The notes below the pieces were generated by a model. The model saw only the letters and a list, made by a program, of their open reading frames with translations, searched no databases and was not told the origin of the DNA. Shown piece after piece: positions 1 to 5,936 of a stretch of 5,936 nt of DNA. Source of the DNA: Calditrichia bacterium (GTDB lineage: Bacteria; Calditrichota; Calditrichia; RBG-13-44-9; J042); contig JAUIFT010000207.1 of the NCBI GenBank assembly GCA_030430345.1, positions 1 to 5,936 of the forward strand. Direction: 5' to 3'. Every line of letters begins with the position of its first letter. Position 1 is the stretch's first letter. The position numbers were made by a program, and so were the translations under genes.

Positions 1-296
1 CGCTTGGATGGGGCGATCATATAATCGGAACCACCGTTGCGAATGACGTAGAGATAGCCGCTTTCGGTAATGTAATTGACAAACCAGGAAATTTCATCAG
101 CATGGGCTTCGATGACAACCTTATAATCTTTCCCGGGATTGATAATACCAGCGACGCTGCCATAAACATCGGTCACGTAATCGTCAATGTAAGGCTTGAG
201 ATAGTCCAGCCAAAGCTGTTGCCCGGAGGATTCGAATCCGGTGGGAGAAGGGTTGTTGAGGTATTCGAAGAGAAACTTCTTACTTTTGTTTCGCAT
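1..296 (-). CDS. M42-family metallo-aminopeptidase, N-terminal fragment (cut by left edge)
   Basis: This is the first 98 codons of a gene that runs off the left edge; M42 enzymes are usually about 340-360 residues. They are cytosolic, two-metal aminopeptidases that remove N-terminal residues from peptides and often assemble into large hollow complexes. What is visible: a SPTGFE motif at residues 17-22, matching the conserved N-terminal S-x-(T/S)-G-x-E element, and AHADEISWF at 64-72, where H65 is the expected first metal ligand and D67 the adjacent conserved acid. The following NGGSDYMIAPSK (87-98) also fits the family as I remember it from Bacteroidota-type members. There is no signal peptide, which agrees with a cytosolic enzyme. 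The ATG start is supported by an AAAGGAG ribosome site five bases upstream. It lies 54 bases downstream of an exported M28 peptidase gene on the same strand. The remaining metal ligands lie outside the window, so activity cannot be judged. Confidence 0.9.
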   Translation of the reverse strand, partial: MRNKSKKFLFEYLNNPSPTGFESSGQQLWLDYLKPYIDDYVTDVYGSVAGIINPGKDYKVVIEAHADEISWFVNYITESGYLYVIRNGGSDYMIAPSK

Positions 297-301
297 GGCA
301 A

Positions 302-308
302 CTCCTTT
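302..308 (-). promoter_or_regulatory. Shine-Dalgarno site of the M42 peptidase gene
   Basis: AAAGGAG on the minus strand, five bases before the ATG at 294-296. It is the strongest ribosome binding site in the window and fixes the M42 start. It also shows that this genome uses Shine-Dalgarno initiation at least for some genes. Confidence 0.75.
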
Positions 309-350
309 ATCGGTCTGAAAAGAGGATGTGGTGGATTATGAATTTTTCGG

Positions 351-1391
351 TTATTGTCTTCCGGATTGAATATGTAAATGACTCAAATCCCGATCAAGGT
401 TTATCAATAATTCCAGCATCACTTCCGAAGCCTCCAGGAAAAAAGGCTGATTGATATTTTCGAAAGTGTCGCTGGGTTTATGATAATGGGCTTTATCTTC
501 GACCCCCAAATAGAGAAATGGAATGCTATGATAATAAAATGGGGCATGGTCGGAAGAGTAGGTCCAGTCTTCCAGATCATCTAAGCTATTATGGCCGGGG
601 ATTACCTTTAAAAAAGATGCCCGGGAAACCGCAGCGACATATTTGCTCAATTGCGGAAAATGATCAGTCCCGGAAATATAAAGGAGACTATCAGCGGCCG
701 GAGAAATCATGTCCATGTTGATGTTCAGGGCAATGTTCTTTAAGGGAAAGGGCGGATTTCGGACAAAGGCCCGGGCACCGTTTAATCCGGTTTCTTCCGC
801 GTCCAGCGCCGCAAATATAATGGTATGATCGGGCAGATGGCGGGAGAAGTAGCCAGCCGCGGCCAGCATTGCCGAGACGCCGCTGCTGTTATCATTCGCG
901 CCATTGTAGGTTTCCCCGCTGCGAACGCCCTCATGGTCATAATGAGCGGTAATTATTATGGCTAACTTGCTGTTACGCTGCCCCGGCAAGTAACCAATAA
1001 TATTGATACCGGTTTCAGAGTGCTGGCCGTTTCCAGTGCCATAATTACGCTGCGAGCGAGGGACGAATTTAAACGATTGCGCAAAACTTCCGTTAAATGA
1101 TTGCAAGCCAAACGCGGAAAATTGCCGCACTAAAAATTGCTGAGCGCGCTGATTACCCCTGCTGCCGGTCTTTCTGCCTTCCAGACTATCGGCTGATAAA
1201 ACCGCCAGGGAGGTGATCAATTGTATCGGGCTCAGGCGCTGCCAGGTCGTTTTAGCACTGGGAAGTTTGATAGTCTCAAACAAAGTGCCCTGGCGTTCAA
1301 CCTGGCTCCATAATGTACCATTGATTACGGTAATAAAAAAAATCAATAAGATGTTTCGAAGTGAGTAGGATCGTTGTCGGTGATGTCGCAA
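351..1391 (-). CDS. Exported M28-family zinc aminopeptidase (TTG start)
   Basis: M28 peptidases use two zinc ions to cleave N-terminal residues from peptides, usually outside the cytoplasm. With the TTG at 1389-1391 the protein has 346 residues. It begins with a basic stretch (HHRQR, SLR) and a hydrophobic segment at about residues 15-28 (ILLIFF onward), ending near LWSQ; this reads as a type I signal peptide or membrane anchor, without a lipobox cysteine. All expected metal-site elements are present: H150 and D152 in AHYDHEG, D167 in GANDNSSG, the general base E199 and ligand E200 in DAEETG, D227 in NMDMIS, and H304 in HYHKPSDT; SSDHAPF (279-285) is another conserved family element. It should therefore be active. 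Specificity cannot be read from sequence. There is no ATG or GTG near the 5' end. A longer ORF starts at a TTG at 1425-1427, giving 358 residues, but that site lacks a good ribosome site and would lengthen the signal n-region. It follows the DUF1835 gene by about 110 bases and precedes the M42 gene by 54. Confidence 0.9.
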   Translation of the reverse strand: MRHHRQRSYSLRNILLIFFITVINGTLWSQVERQGTLFETIKLPSAKTTWQRLSPIQLITSLAVLSADSLEGRKTGSRGNQRAQQFLVRQFSAFGLQSFNGSFAQSFKFVPRSQRNYGTGNGQHSETGINIIGYLPGQRNSKLAIIITAHYDHEGVRSGETYNGANDNSSGVSAMLAAAGYFSRHLPDHTIIFAALDAEETGLNGARAFVRNPPFPLKNIALNINMDMISPAADSLLYISGTDHFPQLSKYVAAVSRASFLKVIPGHNSLDDLEDWTYSSDHAPFYYHSIPFLYLGVEDKAHYHKPSDTFENINQPFFLEASEVMLELLINLDRDLSHLHIQSGRQ

Positions 1392-1401
1392 GTTTCTGAT
1401 T

Positions 1402-1409
1402 TCCTTCCT
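1402..1409 (-). promoter_or_regulatory. Candidate Shine-Dalgarno site deciding the M28 TTG start
   Basis: AGGAAGGA on the minus strand, ten bases upstream of the TTG at 1389-1391. The spacing is at the long end of the usual range. The alternative TTG at 1425-1427 has only GCTGGAAACAGTCA ahead of it, with no comparable purine-rich match, so this site favours the inner start. Confidence 0.45.
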
Positions 1410-1501
1410 GGAAGATGAAGTTCTCAATGACTGTTTCCAGCTTTTTTTCGCTTCACTTATCTACTGATTTTAGACCATCTTTCGCCAATAAATGTTACAT
1501 A

Positions 1502-2482
1502 TTACTGCTCAAATAGTAGTGACTTATTATACCCATCCCATCGCCAGATATTTCCCGGCTTTAGATGAACACCGCCGATCCAGCGATCGATTTCATGGCA
1601 TTTCAACCAATCCTTTTCATGCGCCAAAACCTCCCGGCCATCATCTGTCAGGAAAAGCGTCTGTTGCTTAAAGTCGGCCAGGGAAATCCCGGAAGCAGGC
1701 GCTTGAAAGGGCGAACCGTTACCTGTTCTCAGCAAGGGATGTTCTCCGCTGAAAAGCACTTGAATGTAAGACCAAAATGACCAGTCGCCCAGATAAGGGG
1801 CGGATTCCAGTTGCCCTGCTGCCTGAAATATTTCTACGGGATGTTCTAAGCCATCAGCGACTAGTTGAAGAATTTGCTGCTCATTCCGGGAAAGGCCATT
1901 GCTGCGGGCGGGATACTCCTGCAGGAGGCGATGGATACAGGCTGTCAGGAAAGGCAGTGGATTGTCGCCAGATTCAAACAGAGTCAATAATTTTTCCGGA
2001 GAATCAGCAGTGAAAGCCTGCCAGGCCTGCCGCGCCGCCAATAATTGCGTTTCGGAGACCGATTGGCACCCGGCAAATTCTTGCGGGAGTTCCGCTATGG
2101 GAATCTCCGAGACAAAGCGGTCTTTGCAAATCAAGGTAAGATTACAGTTCCCTGATTGTTGTTCGGAGAACCAGTTCAGGAGCTGCCAAAGCTGCAATTG
2201 ATCGTAGAGGTCGTGCTCAAACCAAAGTACGACCTCCTGATATGAAAATGCTGACTGAAGCGTGTTATCTCTGGTGATGAATTGATTATGCACTTCCTGG
2301 AAATTGCCCCAGCCAGAGTTAGCGATAAAACCTGCCCGTATTTCCGACAATGCCGGGAGAGCCCTGGAATGCGGCACTGGCCCATCGTGCAGTATATCCC
2401 GCCAGGGGAGAATCTCAGCTTTGATATTGGCCTGTTTTATATTGGCGGCAGCGCTGTCGCCATTGGTGATAATCAGAGGCAT
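1502..2482 (-). CDS. DUF1835 domain-containing protein of unknown function
   Basis: This 326-residue protein has the hallmarks of the DUF1835 family: an N-terminal NGDSAA (7-12), LPWRDILHDGPVP (25-37), and WFEHDLYDQLQ (87-97). No biochemical function is assigned to this family to my knowledge. The N-terminal part alternates short beta-like and helical stretches, suggesting an alpha/beta fold. The C-terminal half (about 197-316) shows a second recurring pattern: LSRNEQQIL, YLGDWSFWSYI (230-240), LTDDGREVL (278-286), DRWIGGVHL (299-307) and WRWD (313-316). The middle of it resembles a winged-helix layout, which would fit nucleic-acid or protein binding, but this is inference. There is no signal peptide or membrane segment, so it is probably cytosolic. 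The ATG at 2480-2482 has an AGGA seven bases upstream. The gene sits 62 bases after the HEAT-repeat membrane protein and before an exported peptidase; neither neighbour explains it. Confidence 0.85.
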   Translation of the reverse strand: MPLIITNGDSAAANIKQANIKAEILPWRDILHDGPVPHSRALPALSEIRAGFIANSGWGNFQEVHNQFITRDNTLQSAFSYQEVVLWFEHDLYDQLQLWQLLNWFSEQQSGNCNLTLICKDRFVSEIPIAELPQEFAGCQSVSETQLLAARQAWQAFTADSPEKLLTLFESGDNPLPFLTACIHRLLQEYPARSNGLSRNEQQILQLVADGLEHPVEIFQAAGQLESAPYLGDWSFWSYIQVLFSGEHPLLRTGNGSPFQAPASGISLADFKQQTLFLTDDGREVLAHEKDWLKCHEIDRWIGGVHLKPGNIWRWDGYNKSLLFEQ

Positions 2483-2489
2483 CTTAAAA

Positions 2490-2493
2490 TCCT
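2490..2493 (-). promoter_or_regulatory. Short Shine-Dalgarno core of the DUF1835 gene
   Basis: AGGA on the minus strand within TATAGGATTTTAAG, seven bases from the ATG at 2480-2482. It is short but well spaced and supports this start. Confidence 0.5.
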
Positions 2494-2544
2494 ATACTGG
2501 TTCGATCATAATGCGGTGAGACTTGTAACGATAAACTTCTCAGA

Positions 2545-5394
2545 TTAATCAGTCATTTCCATAGTGCGCAAGGCATATTCCGCCGTTTCCTTGATGATTG
2601 GTTCCCGGCTGTTTACCATACTGCCAATGGCATTGAGAAATGTATCCGCTTTTAACTCCGCGATGAGGAAAAGAGTGCATGCTTTTAACCAGTCATCATG
2701 GTTTTTGAGCAAGCGTTTGATGCATTCCTTTTCGTTTGGCACATCGATATCAAACTCACCTCTGCCAATTTCCACCAGGGTTTCCACCGATCCGGATTCG
2801 ATGATCGGAATAATCAGGCGCTTCAGGTTTGTATCGAGAATATTATCGAGAAATTCCACGGCATTCGCACGCACATCCTGCTTCCGGCTGACAATTCCCA
2901 GGTAAGCATTAAACATATCGCGGGCGGTGTATTTCAAGCCGAGCAAGCGGAAGATGCGCTCAAGGTTTTTATCAAGCTTTTCTTCCAGGGCTTTTATCAA
3001 CAGTTTCCGGGCATCCTGCACCTTCGTGCCACGCGGCTGTTCGTTAGCGGCCGGTTTCCCATTATCAACCGCTTTTTGCTGGGCGTAAAGGACGGTGAGA
3101 ATCTCCATGTAATTCCGGGATTCATCGAGGATCTGCCGCTCGATTGTTTGCTCCTCAAAATTGAGCATCGGGTAATTTTTACGCAGGCGATTCAACGCTT
3201 TTAATACCTGAAAACGAATAAGCAGGTCGTCCTGCTTTAAATTGCGAATCAATGTGTCAACAGATTTTTGAGTACCAATTTTATCGATCACCCTGGGGAT
3301 ATTCAGGCGGAGCTGCCGTGGTTCCCGTAAATCATGCAGGTAAGCGTCGAGCGCTTCCAGCACCGGCTCTCCGTAATTCGCCAGTGCTTCGCGGGCAAAC
3401 ATACGCGCTTTTTTGTCATTCAGTAAGGCAATTAAAACCGGCACAAACTCCAATGCGCGGGTTTGTCCGGCGCTGGTTGCCGCTTGCTGCCGAACCAGCG
3501 CATCCGGGTCATTCAACAAAATATGCAGATATGGATAAAGCTCCGGCAGCCGCGCTTCGCCAATGGTTTTCGCCAGATTCACCCGGGTAAAACGGCGTTG
3601 TGGGCCTTCCTGGGGTAGTTCACGAATGGACTTAAGAATCGATTCGATGCGTTCCCGCAGATTAAATACTTTTCGTAGTTCCGTAATCTCGGCGCTGATA
3701 CGGGCGGTGCATAATAAGGCAGCTGCACGAACCCGATAATCATCATGATCGAGATAGCTTTGCAGTATAGTACGGCGCTGCTCGGAATTCCTGGCCTTCT
3801 GGAGCAGGTAGTAAATTGCCTCGATCTGGACGTCCTGATTTTTATCGGTAACCAGTGCTTCCACCTGGGAGGAAAGATTCGCACTTCGATTGCGCGTTGC
3901 CATTTTTAAAGCCTGGCGGCGAATATCTGCGGAAGTATGGCCCATCAAGCGTTCCAGGTAGGGGATAAAACGATCGCTTTCCACATTCTCCAGTAAATTG
4001 AGAATGTAGAGAATCTGACGTTCGTTATCGCCGTCGAGCACTTTCAGGCAGCTTTCAAAGACCGAGGCATCCTGCGGGGTTACCACCTGGTCTTCCAGGT
4101 CGATCGTGCGCTTTTCAATCGCCGTTCGGAAAGCCTGCACATATTCACGGCGGACGTTAATAATCAGAATAATCCAGATTGCAATAAACCCGAATACCAG
4201 GTAGCTGATCGTTCCGATGCCGATGTTGAAAACGGTGGTCATGACAATCAGCAGCACGCCGCCAATACCGGTGGCGAAGCTGTCGACAAATACATCAATA
4301 AACGATTTGACCTGGGGCTTGATGCTTGAGGGAATTGGCAATGCCAGTAATTCAATCCCGGATTTATTCACCGACTGCTTTAAGCTGCCATCGGCGACTT
4401 TAACAAAAATTGCTGCCCACAATTCCGGATAAACGAGGATCGATATGGCCCCGAATAGAATGCCGATCGGTAACAAGAACAATGAAGGACCAACACCGAA
4501 CGAGCGCATTAAGCGCCCGGTAACAAATAACTGTATCACCAGGGAAACAATACTGAGGTTCGATAGCCAGAAGCCAAAAAATGCGGTTCGTTCATCTTTA
4601 TCGGTAATCAGTTCCTTGACCATCGCCTTGTATTGATAATCGACCAGATTGGCAACAATAACGCTGACGCAAACAATGCCGGCGAGATAAAGCAGATGGC
4701 GGGAGCTTTTCAATAATTTAAATGGATTGCTGGATGCTTGCCCGGATTGGCTTTGCCGTTTGCGTTGCCGGGCATCCCCGCTTTCCCCATGTTCCCGCAT
4801 TTTCCAGACGGCCTGCAGGATAATCAGGCAAACGACCATCAGTCCGATACAGATCAGCAGCAAATTTTCCGTGCCGTAAATCTTAGCGAGGTTAGCGAGG
4901 TAGCCCCCAAATATACCGCCGGAAATCGCCCCGGCGCCAACGACGCCCAACAGCCGTTTTGCCTGCCGGGCATTAAATACGTAATTGGTTAAAATCCAGA
5001 ATTGCGAGGTCGCAATGACGCCATAGATCGCGACCCAGGTATAAAATCCATATAGAAACCAGCGGCCCTGCACAGAGATGTTGAAAGTGAGCAGCAACCA
5101 GAAAATTACCAGGCTGATGATGATTAAAATAACCGTGCTGCGCATCAGGATATTCAGCGATACTTTCCGGGAAAATCGGGAATAAACCGTGGTGACTACT
5201 GCTGCAGTGAGAGCGACGAGAATAAAAACGATCGGAAGCTCGTTGACAGCCAGGCTGGCCAGAAAGAGGGACTCGCGAACCGATTTTAACATCACCAAAC
5301 AGAAAATAACCGCGAAGATGTAAAAGAACATCAAAAGGGTGCGGGTTGCTTCTCCCTCACGGATATCAAACAATTTTTGTAGCAGGTTTTTCAT
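2545..5394 (-). CDS. 12-helix translocase-like membrane protein (Npt/Tlc ATP/ADP transporter-related) fused to HEAT repeats
   Basis: A 949-residue two-part protein. Residues about 20-413 hold roughly twelve membrane segments (near 20-37, 53-71, 80-105, 112-138, 147-168, 176-194, 233-251, 272-292, 304-322, 326-340, 375-391, 394-413), split by a charged loop at 197-226, as in MFS-like carriers. LKSVRESLF (36-44), GAGAISGGIFGGYLA (153-167), ELLALPIP (348-355) and KSFIDV (363-368) resemble ATP/ADP translocases of the Npt/Tlc type. Residues about 425-949 form HEAT-like helical repeats with the D-x-x-(V/I)-R-x-x-A pattern, for example at 486-501, 549-564, 627-642, 837-853 and 929-944. A low-complexity linker lies at about 778-791. 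HEAT arrays bind proteins, so a transporter, sensor or scaffold role is possible; the substrate is unknown. The reading frame extends to a TTG at 5451 and an ATG at 5425-5427. I chose the ATG at 5392-5394 because the conserved family N-terminus starts there and a promoter-like pair lies just upstream; the ATG at 5398-5400 is equally possible. No clear ribosome site is visible. It heads the minus-strand cluster and diverges from an ECF sigma factor. Confidence 0.85.
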   Translation of the reverse strand: MKNLLQKLFDIREGEATRTLLMFFYIFAVIFCLVMLKSVRESLFLASLAVNELPIVFILVALTAAVVTTVYSRFSRKVSLNILMRSTVILIIISLVIFWLLLTFNISVQGRWFLYGFYTWVAIYGVIATSQFWILTNYVFNARQAKRLLGVVGAGAISGGIFGGYLANLAKIYGTENLLLICIGLMVVCLIILQAVWKMREHGESGDARQRKRQSQSGQASSNPFKLLKSSRHLLYLAGIVCVSVIVANLVDYQYKAMVKELITDKDERTAFFGFWLSNLSIVSLVIQLFVTGRLMRSFGVGPSLFLLPIGILFGAISILVYPELWAAIFVKVADGSLKQSVNKSGIELLALPIPSSIKPQVKSFIDVFVDSFATGIGGVLLIVMTTVFNIGIGTISYLVFGFIAIWIILIINVRREYVQAFRTAIEKRTIDLEDQVVTPQDASVFESCLKVLDGDNERQILYILNLLENVESDRFIPYLERLMGHTSADIRRQALKMATRNRSANLSSQVEALVTDKNQDVQIEAIYYLLQKARNSEQRRTILQSYLDHDDYRVRAAALLCTARISAEITELRKVFNLRERIESILKSIRELPQEGPQRRFTRVNLAKTIGEARLPELYPYLHILLNDPDALVRQQAATSAGQTRALEFVPVLIALLNDKKARMFAREALANYGEPVLEALDAYLHDLREPRQLRLNIPRVIDKIGTQKSVDTLIRNLKQDDLLIRFQVLKALNRLRKNYPMLNFEEQTIERQILDESRNYMEILTVLYAQQKAVDNGKPAANEQPRGTKVQDARKLLIKALEEKLDKNLERIFRLLGLKYTARDMFNAYLGIVSRKQDVRANAVEFLDNILDTNLKRLIIPIIESGSVETLVEIGRGEFDIDVPNEKECIKRLLKNHDDWLKACTLFLIAELKADTFLNAIGSMVNSREPIIKETAEYALRTMEMTD
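4883..4900 (-). repeat. 9-base tandem duplication inside the transporter-like gene
   Basis: TTAGCGAGG occurs twice in direct succession on the plus strand. On the coding strand it gives Leu-Ala-Asn followed by Leu-Ala-Lys at about residues 166-171, at the end of the fifth predicted membrane segment. It is in frame and may simply be codon coincidence or a small slippage duplication. Confidence 0.6.
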
Positions 5395-5422
5395 ATACAT
5401 TCTATTGTGATAATGTCTGCAT

Positions 5423-5451
5423 AACATAAGGGTATGGGACCTTTTTTGCAA
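5423..5451 (-). promoter_or_regulatory. Candidate sigma-70-type promoter for the transporter-like gene
   Basis: On the minus strand TTGCAA (5446-5451) and TATGTT (5423-5428) are separated by 17 bases; each matches four of six consensus positions. Transcription would begin near 5416, leaving a leader of about 20 bases before the ATG at 5392-5394. If correct, it excludes the upstream TTG and ATG as starts, since they fall inside the promoter. The match is modest and could be chance. Confidence 0.35.
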
Positions 5452-5467
5452 TAACTATTAGGCATAA

Positions 5468-5475
5468 AGGCGCCT
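5468..5475. repeat. 8-base palindrome AGGCGCCT
   Basis: A perfect 8-base palindrome in the divergent region, about 75 bases upstream of the transporter-like start. It could be part of a binding site, but such short palindromes arise by chance. Confidence 0.4.
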
Positions 5476-5495
5476 CGAAAAGCGGGGTGGTACAG

Positions 5496-5512
5496 GGATG
5501 AAAAAATCATCC
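5496..5512. repeat. Inverted repeat GGATGA-AAAAA-TCATCC in the divergent promoter region
   Basis: Two perfect 6-base arms are separated by five A residues. The repeat lies about 55 bases before the sigma factor start and about 100 bases before the transporter start. Its position between divergent genes suits an operator for a dimeric regulator. A transcription terminator is less likely: the stem is short and only half GC, and no T-run follows on either strand. Confidence 0.55.
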
Positions 5513-5528
5513 GAATATTTGAAAAATG

Positions 5529-5558
5529 TTGAATAAATGGATATTTACTGGGTAATAT
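5529..5558 (+). promoter_or_regulatory. Weak promoter-like pair upstream of the sigma factor gene
   Basis: TTGAAT (5529-5534) and TAATAT (5553-5558) are 18 bases apart. Initiation would fall around 5565, only a few bases before the ATG at 5568, giving an almost leaderless message. A second pair, TTGAAA (5519-5524) and TATTTA (5542-5547), has better spacing but a poorer -10. An imperfect inverted repeat (5532-5549, arms AATAAAT and ATTTACT) lies between the hexamers. None is convincing alone in such AT-rich DNA. Confidence 0.25.
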
Positions 5559-5567
5559 AGAGAGAAG

Positions 5568-5936
5568 ATGAAAACGATAACGCACCAACGAACGGACAAG
5601 GACTTGATCGAAGCCTGTCAGAGCGGCAGCGAAGACGCCTTCGAACAGCTGACGCGCCGCTACTACGAGAAAGCATTTGGGATCGCTATGGTTCACCTGG
5701 GAAACCGCGATGTCGCGCTGGATATCTCCCAGGAAGCGTTCGTGCGGATTTATCGCAACATCACCAAGTTGGATGCGGAACGTCCTTTTGGCGCCTGGTT
5801 ATATACAATTACCAGGAACTTGTGCCGTAATTATGTCGAACGGCAGCGGAAACGGCGCACCGTATTCAGTGATTTCTTTGCAGGCAACCAGCAAAAACTG
5901 GTGGAGATTCCCCAGGAAAGCAGTGATGATCTTGAA
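5568..5936 (+). CDS. ECF-type RNA polymerase sigma factor, N-terminal part (cut by right edge)
   Basis: The first 123 codons of a sigma factor gene leaving the window in frame. ECF sigma factors direct RNA polymerase to special promoters, usually under control of an anti-sigma factor; they are typically 170-200 residues. Visible is region 2: DKDLIEACQSGSEDAFEQL (10-28), then RDVALDISQEAFVRIYRNI (47-65), the core-binding and -10-melting part with the conserved D-x-x-Q-E-x-F motif, followed by PFGAWLYTITRNLCRNYVER (73-92) and the basic KRR. Region 4, which reads the -35 element, lies beyond the window. Residues 99-123 look like the acidic, variable linker between regions. The ATG is preceded by AGAGAGAAG, a weak purine-rich ribosome site. 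It diverges from the translocase-HEAT gene. Region 2 assignment is firm; the ECF group and target promoters cannot be set from this fragment, and the anti-sigma gene, if any, would lie to the right. Confidence 0.9.
   Translation, partial: MKTITHQRTDKDLIEACQSGSEDAFEQLTRRYYEKAFGIAMVHLGNRDVALDISQEAFVRIYRNITKLDAERPFGAWLYTITRNLCRNYVERQRKRRTVFSDFFAGNQQKLVEIPQESSDDLE

Larger units (their letters stand above)
5395..5567. promoter_or_regulatory. Divergent intergenic control region
   Basis: A gene-free stretch of 173 bases between two divergently transcribed genes, the translocase-HEAT gene to the left and the ECF sigma factor to the right. It must hold the starts of both transcripts unless one is read from elsewhere. 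It contains an AT-rich right half, an 8-base GC-rich palindrome at 5468-5475, a 17-base hairpin-like palindrome at 5496-5512, and promoter-like hexamers in both directions. No open reading frame with a recognisable product starts here. Confidence 0.7.

Noticed and set aside
102..341. Plus-strand open frame of 79 codons at the left edge
   Set aside because: It lies antisense to the M42 peptidase start, whose motifs and ribosome site are clear; the translated product has no recognisable features.
1428..1501. Possible internal promoter (TAAAAT) before the M28 gene
   Set aside because: The hexamer resembles a -10 element, but nothing like a -35 lies 16-18 bases upstream; not supportable.
2483..2544. 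Possible hairpin (TGAGA ... TCTCA) between the transporter-like gene and the DUF1835 gene
   Set aside because: Five-base stem with a long loop and no following T-run; too weak to call a terminator.
2698..3204. Plus-strand open frame of 168 codons
   Set aside because: Antisense to the HEAT-repeat part of the large membrane protein, which has clear repeat periodicity in its own frame; this is a shadow frame.
5452..5567. Autoregulatory ECF promoter (GGAAC-type -35 element) ahead of the sigma factor
   Set aside because: I searched both strands of the gap by eye and found no GGAAC/GAAC motif with a matching -10; autoregulation may use another motif, but this cannot be claimed.
5391..5696. Minus-strand open frame of 101 codons across the divergent region
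   Set aside because: It overlaps the first 129 bases of the sigma factor on the opposite strand and runs into the transporter start; the product shows no motif, while the sigma factor region 2 is unmistakable.

Overview
The window looks like chromosomal DNA from a mid-GC bacterium. My tentative placement is in or near the Bacteroidota/Calditrichota part of the tree. The grounds are remembered resemblance only: the M42 peptidase fragment reads like the Bacteroidota-type branch, and transporter-like proteins fused to HEAT repeats are familiar from such lineages. There is no rRNA, tRNA, CRISPR array, insertion sequence or phage gene. Coding density is high and no gene-free stretch exceeds about 175 bases.

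Layout, right to left on the minus strand: (1) a 949-residue membrane protein (2545-5394) with an N-terminal 12-helix domain related to the ATP/ADP (Npt/Tlc-type) translocases and a C-terminal HEAT-repeat domain of about 500 residues; (2) a DUF1835-family protein of unknown function (1502-2482); (3) an exported M28-family zinc aminopeptidase (351-1391, TTG start); (4) the first 98 codons of an M42-family metallo-aminopeptidase (296 to the left edge). The gaps are 62, about 110 and 54 bases with no convincing terminator, so the four may be one transcription unit or a loosely coupled series. On the plus strand, an ECF-type RNA polymerase sigma factor (5568 onward, cut by the right edge) is transcribed away from the transporter gene across a compact, AT-rich divergent region with two palindromes and weak promoter-like hexamers.

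How they might work together (inference): M28 would trim peptides outside the membrane and M42 inside the cytosol, which suits peptide scavenging. The HEAT-fused membrane protein may be a transporter or a sensor/scaffold; two basic positions I remember as conserved in true nucleotide translocases appear to be missing. The DUF1835 protein has no assigned role. The sigma factor could control the divergent cluster, but I see no typical ECF promoter motif to support this.

I found no clearly new system. The most interesting items are the HEAT-fused translocase-like protein with its altered substrate region, and its shared control region with a sigma factor.
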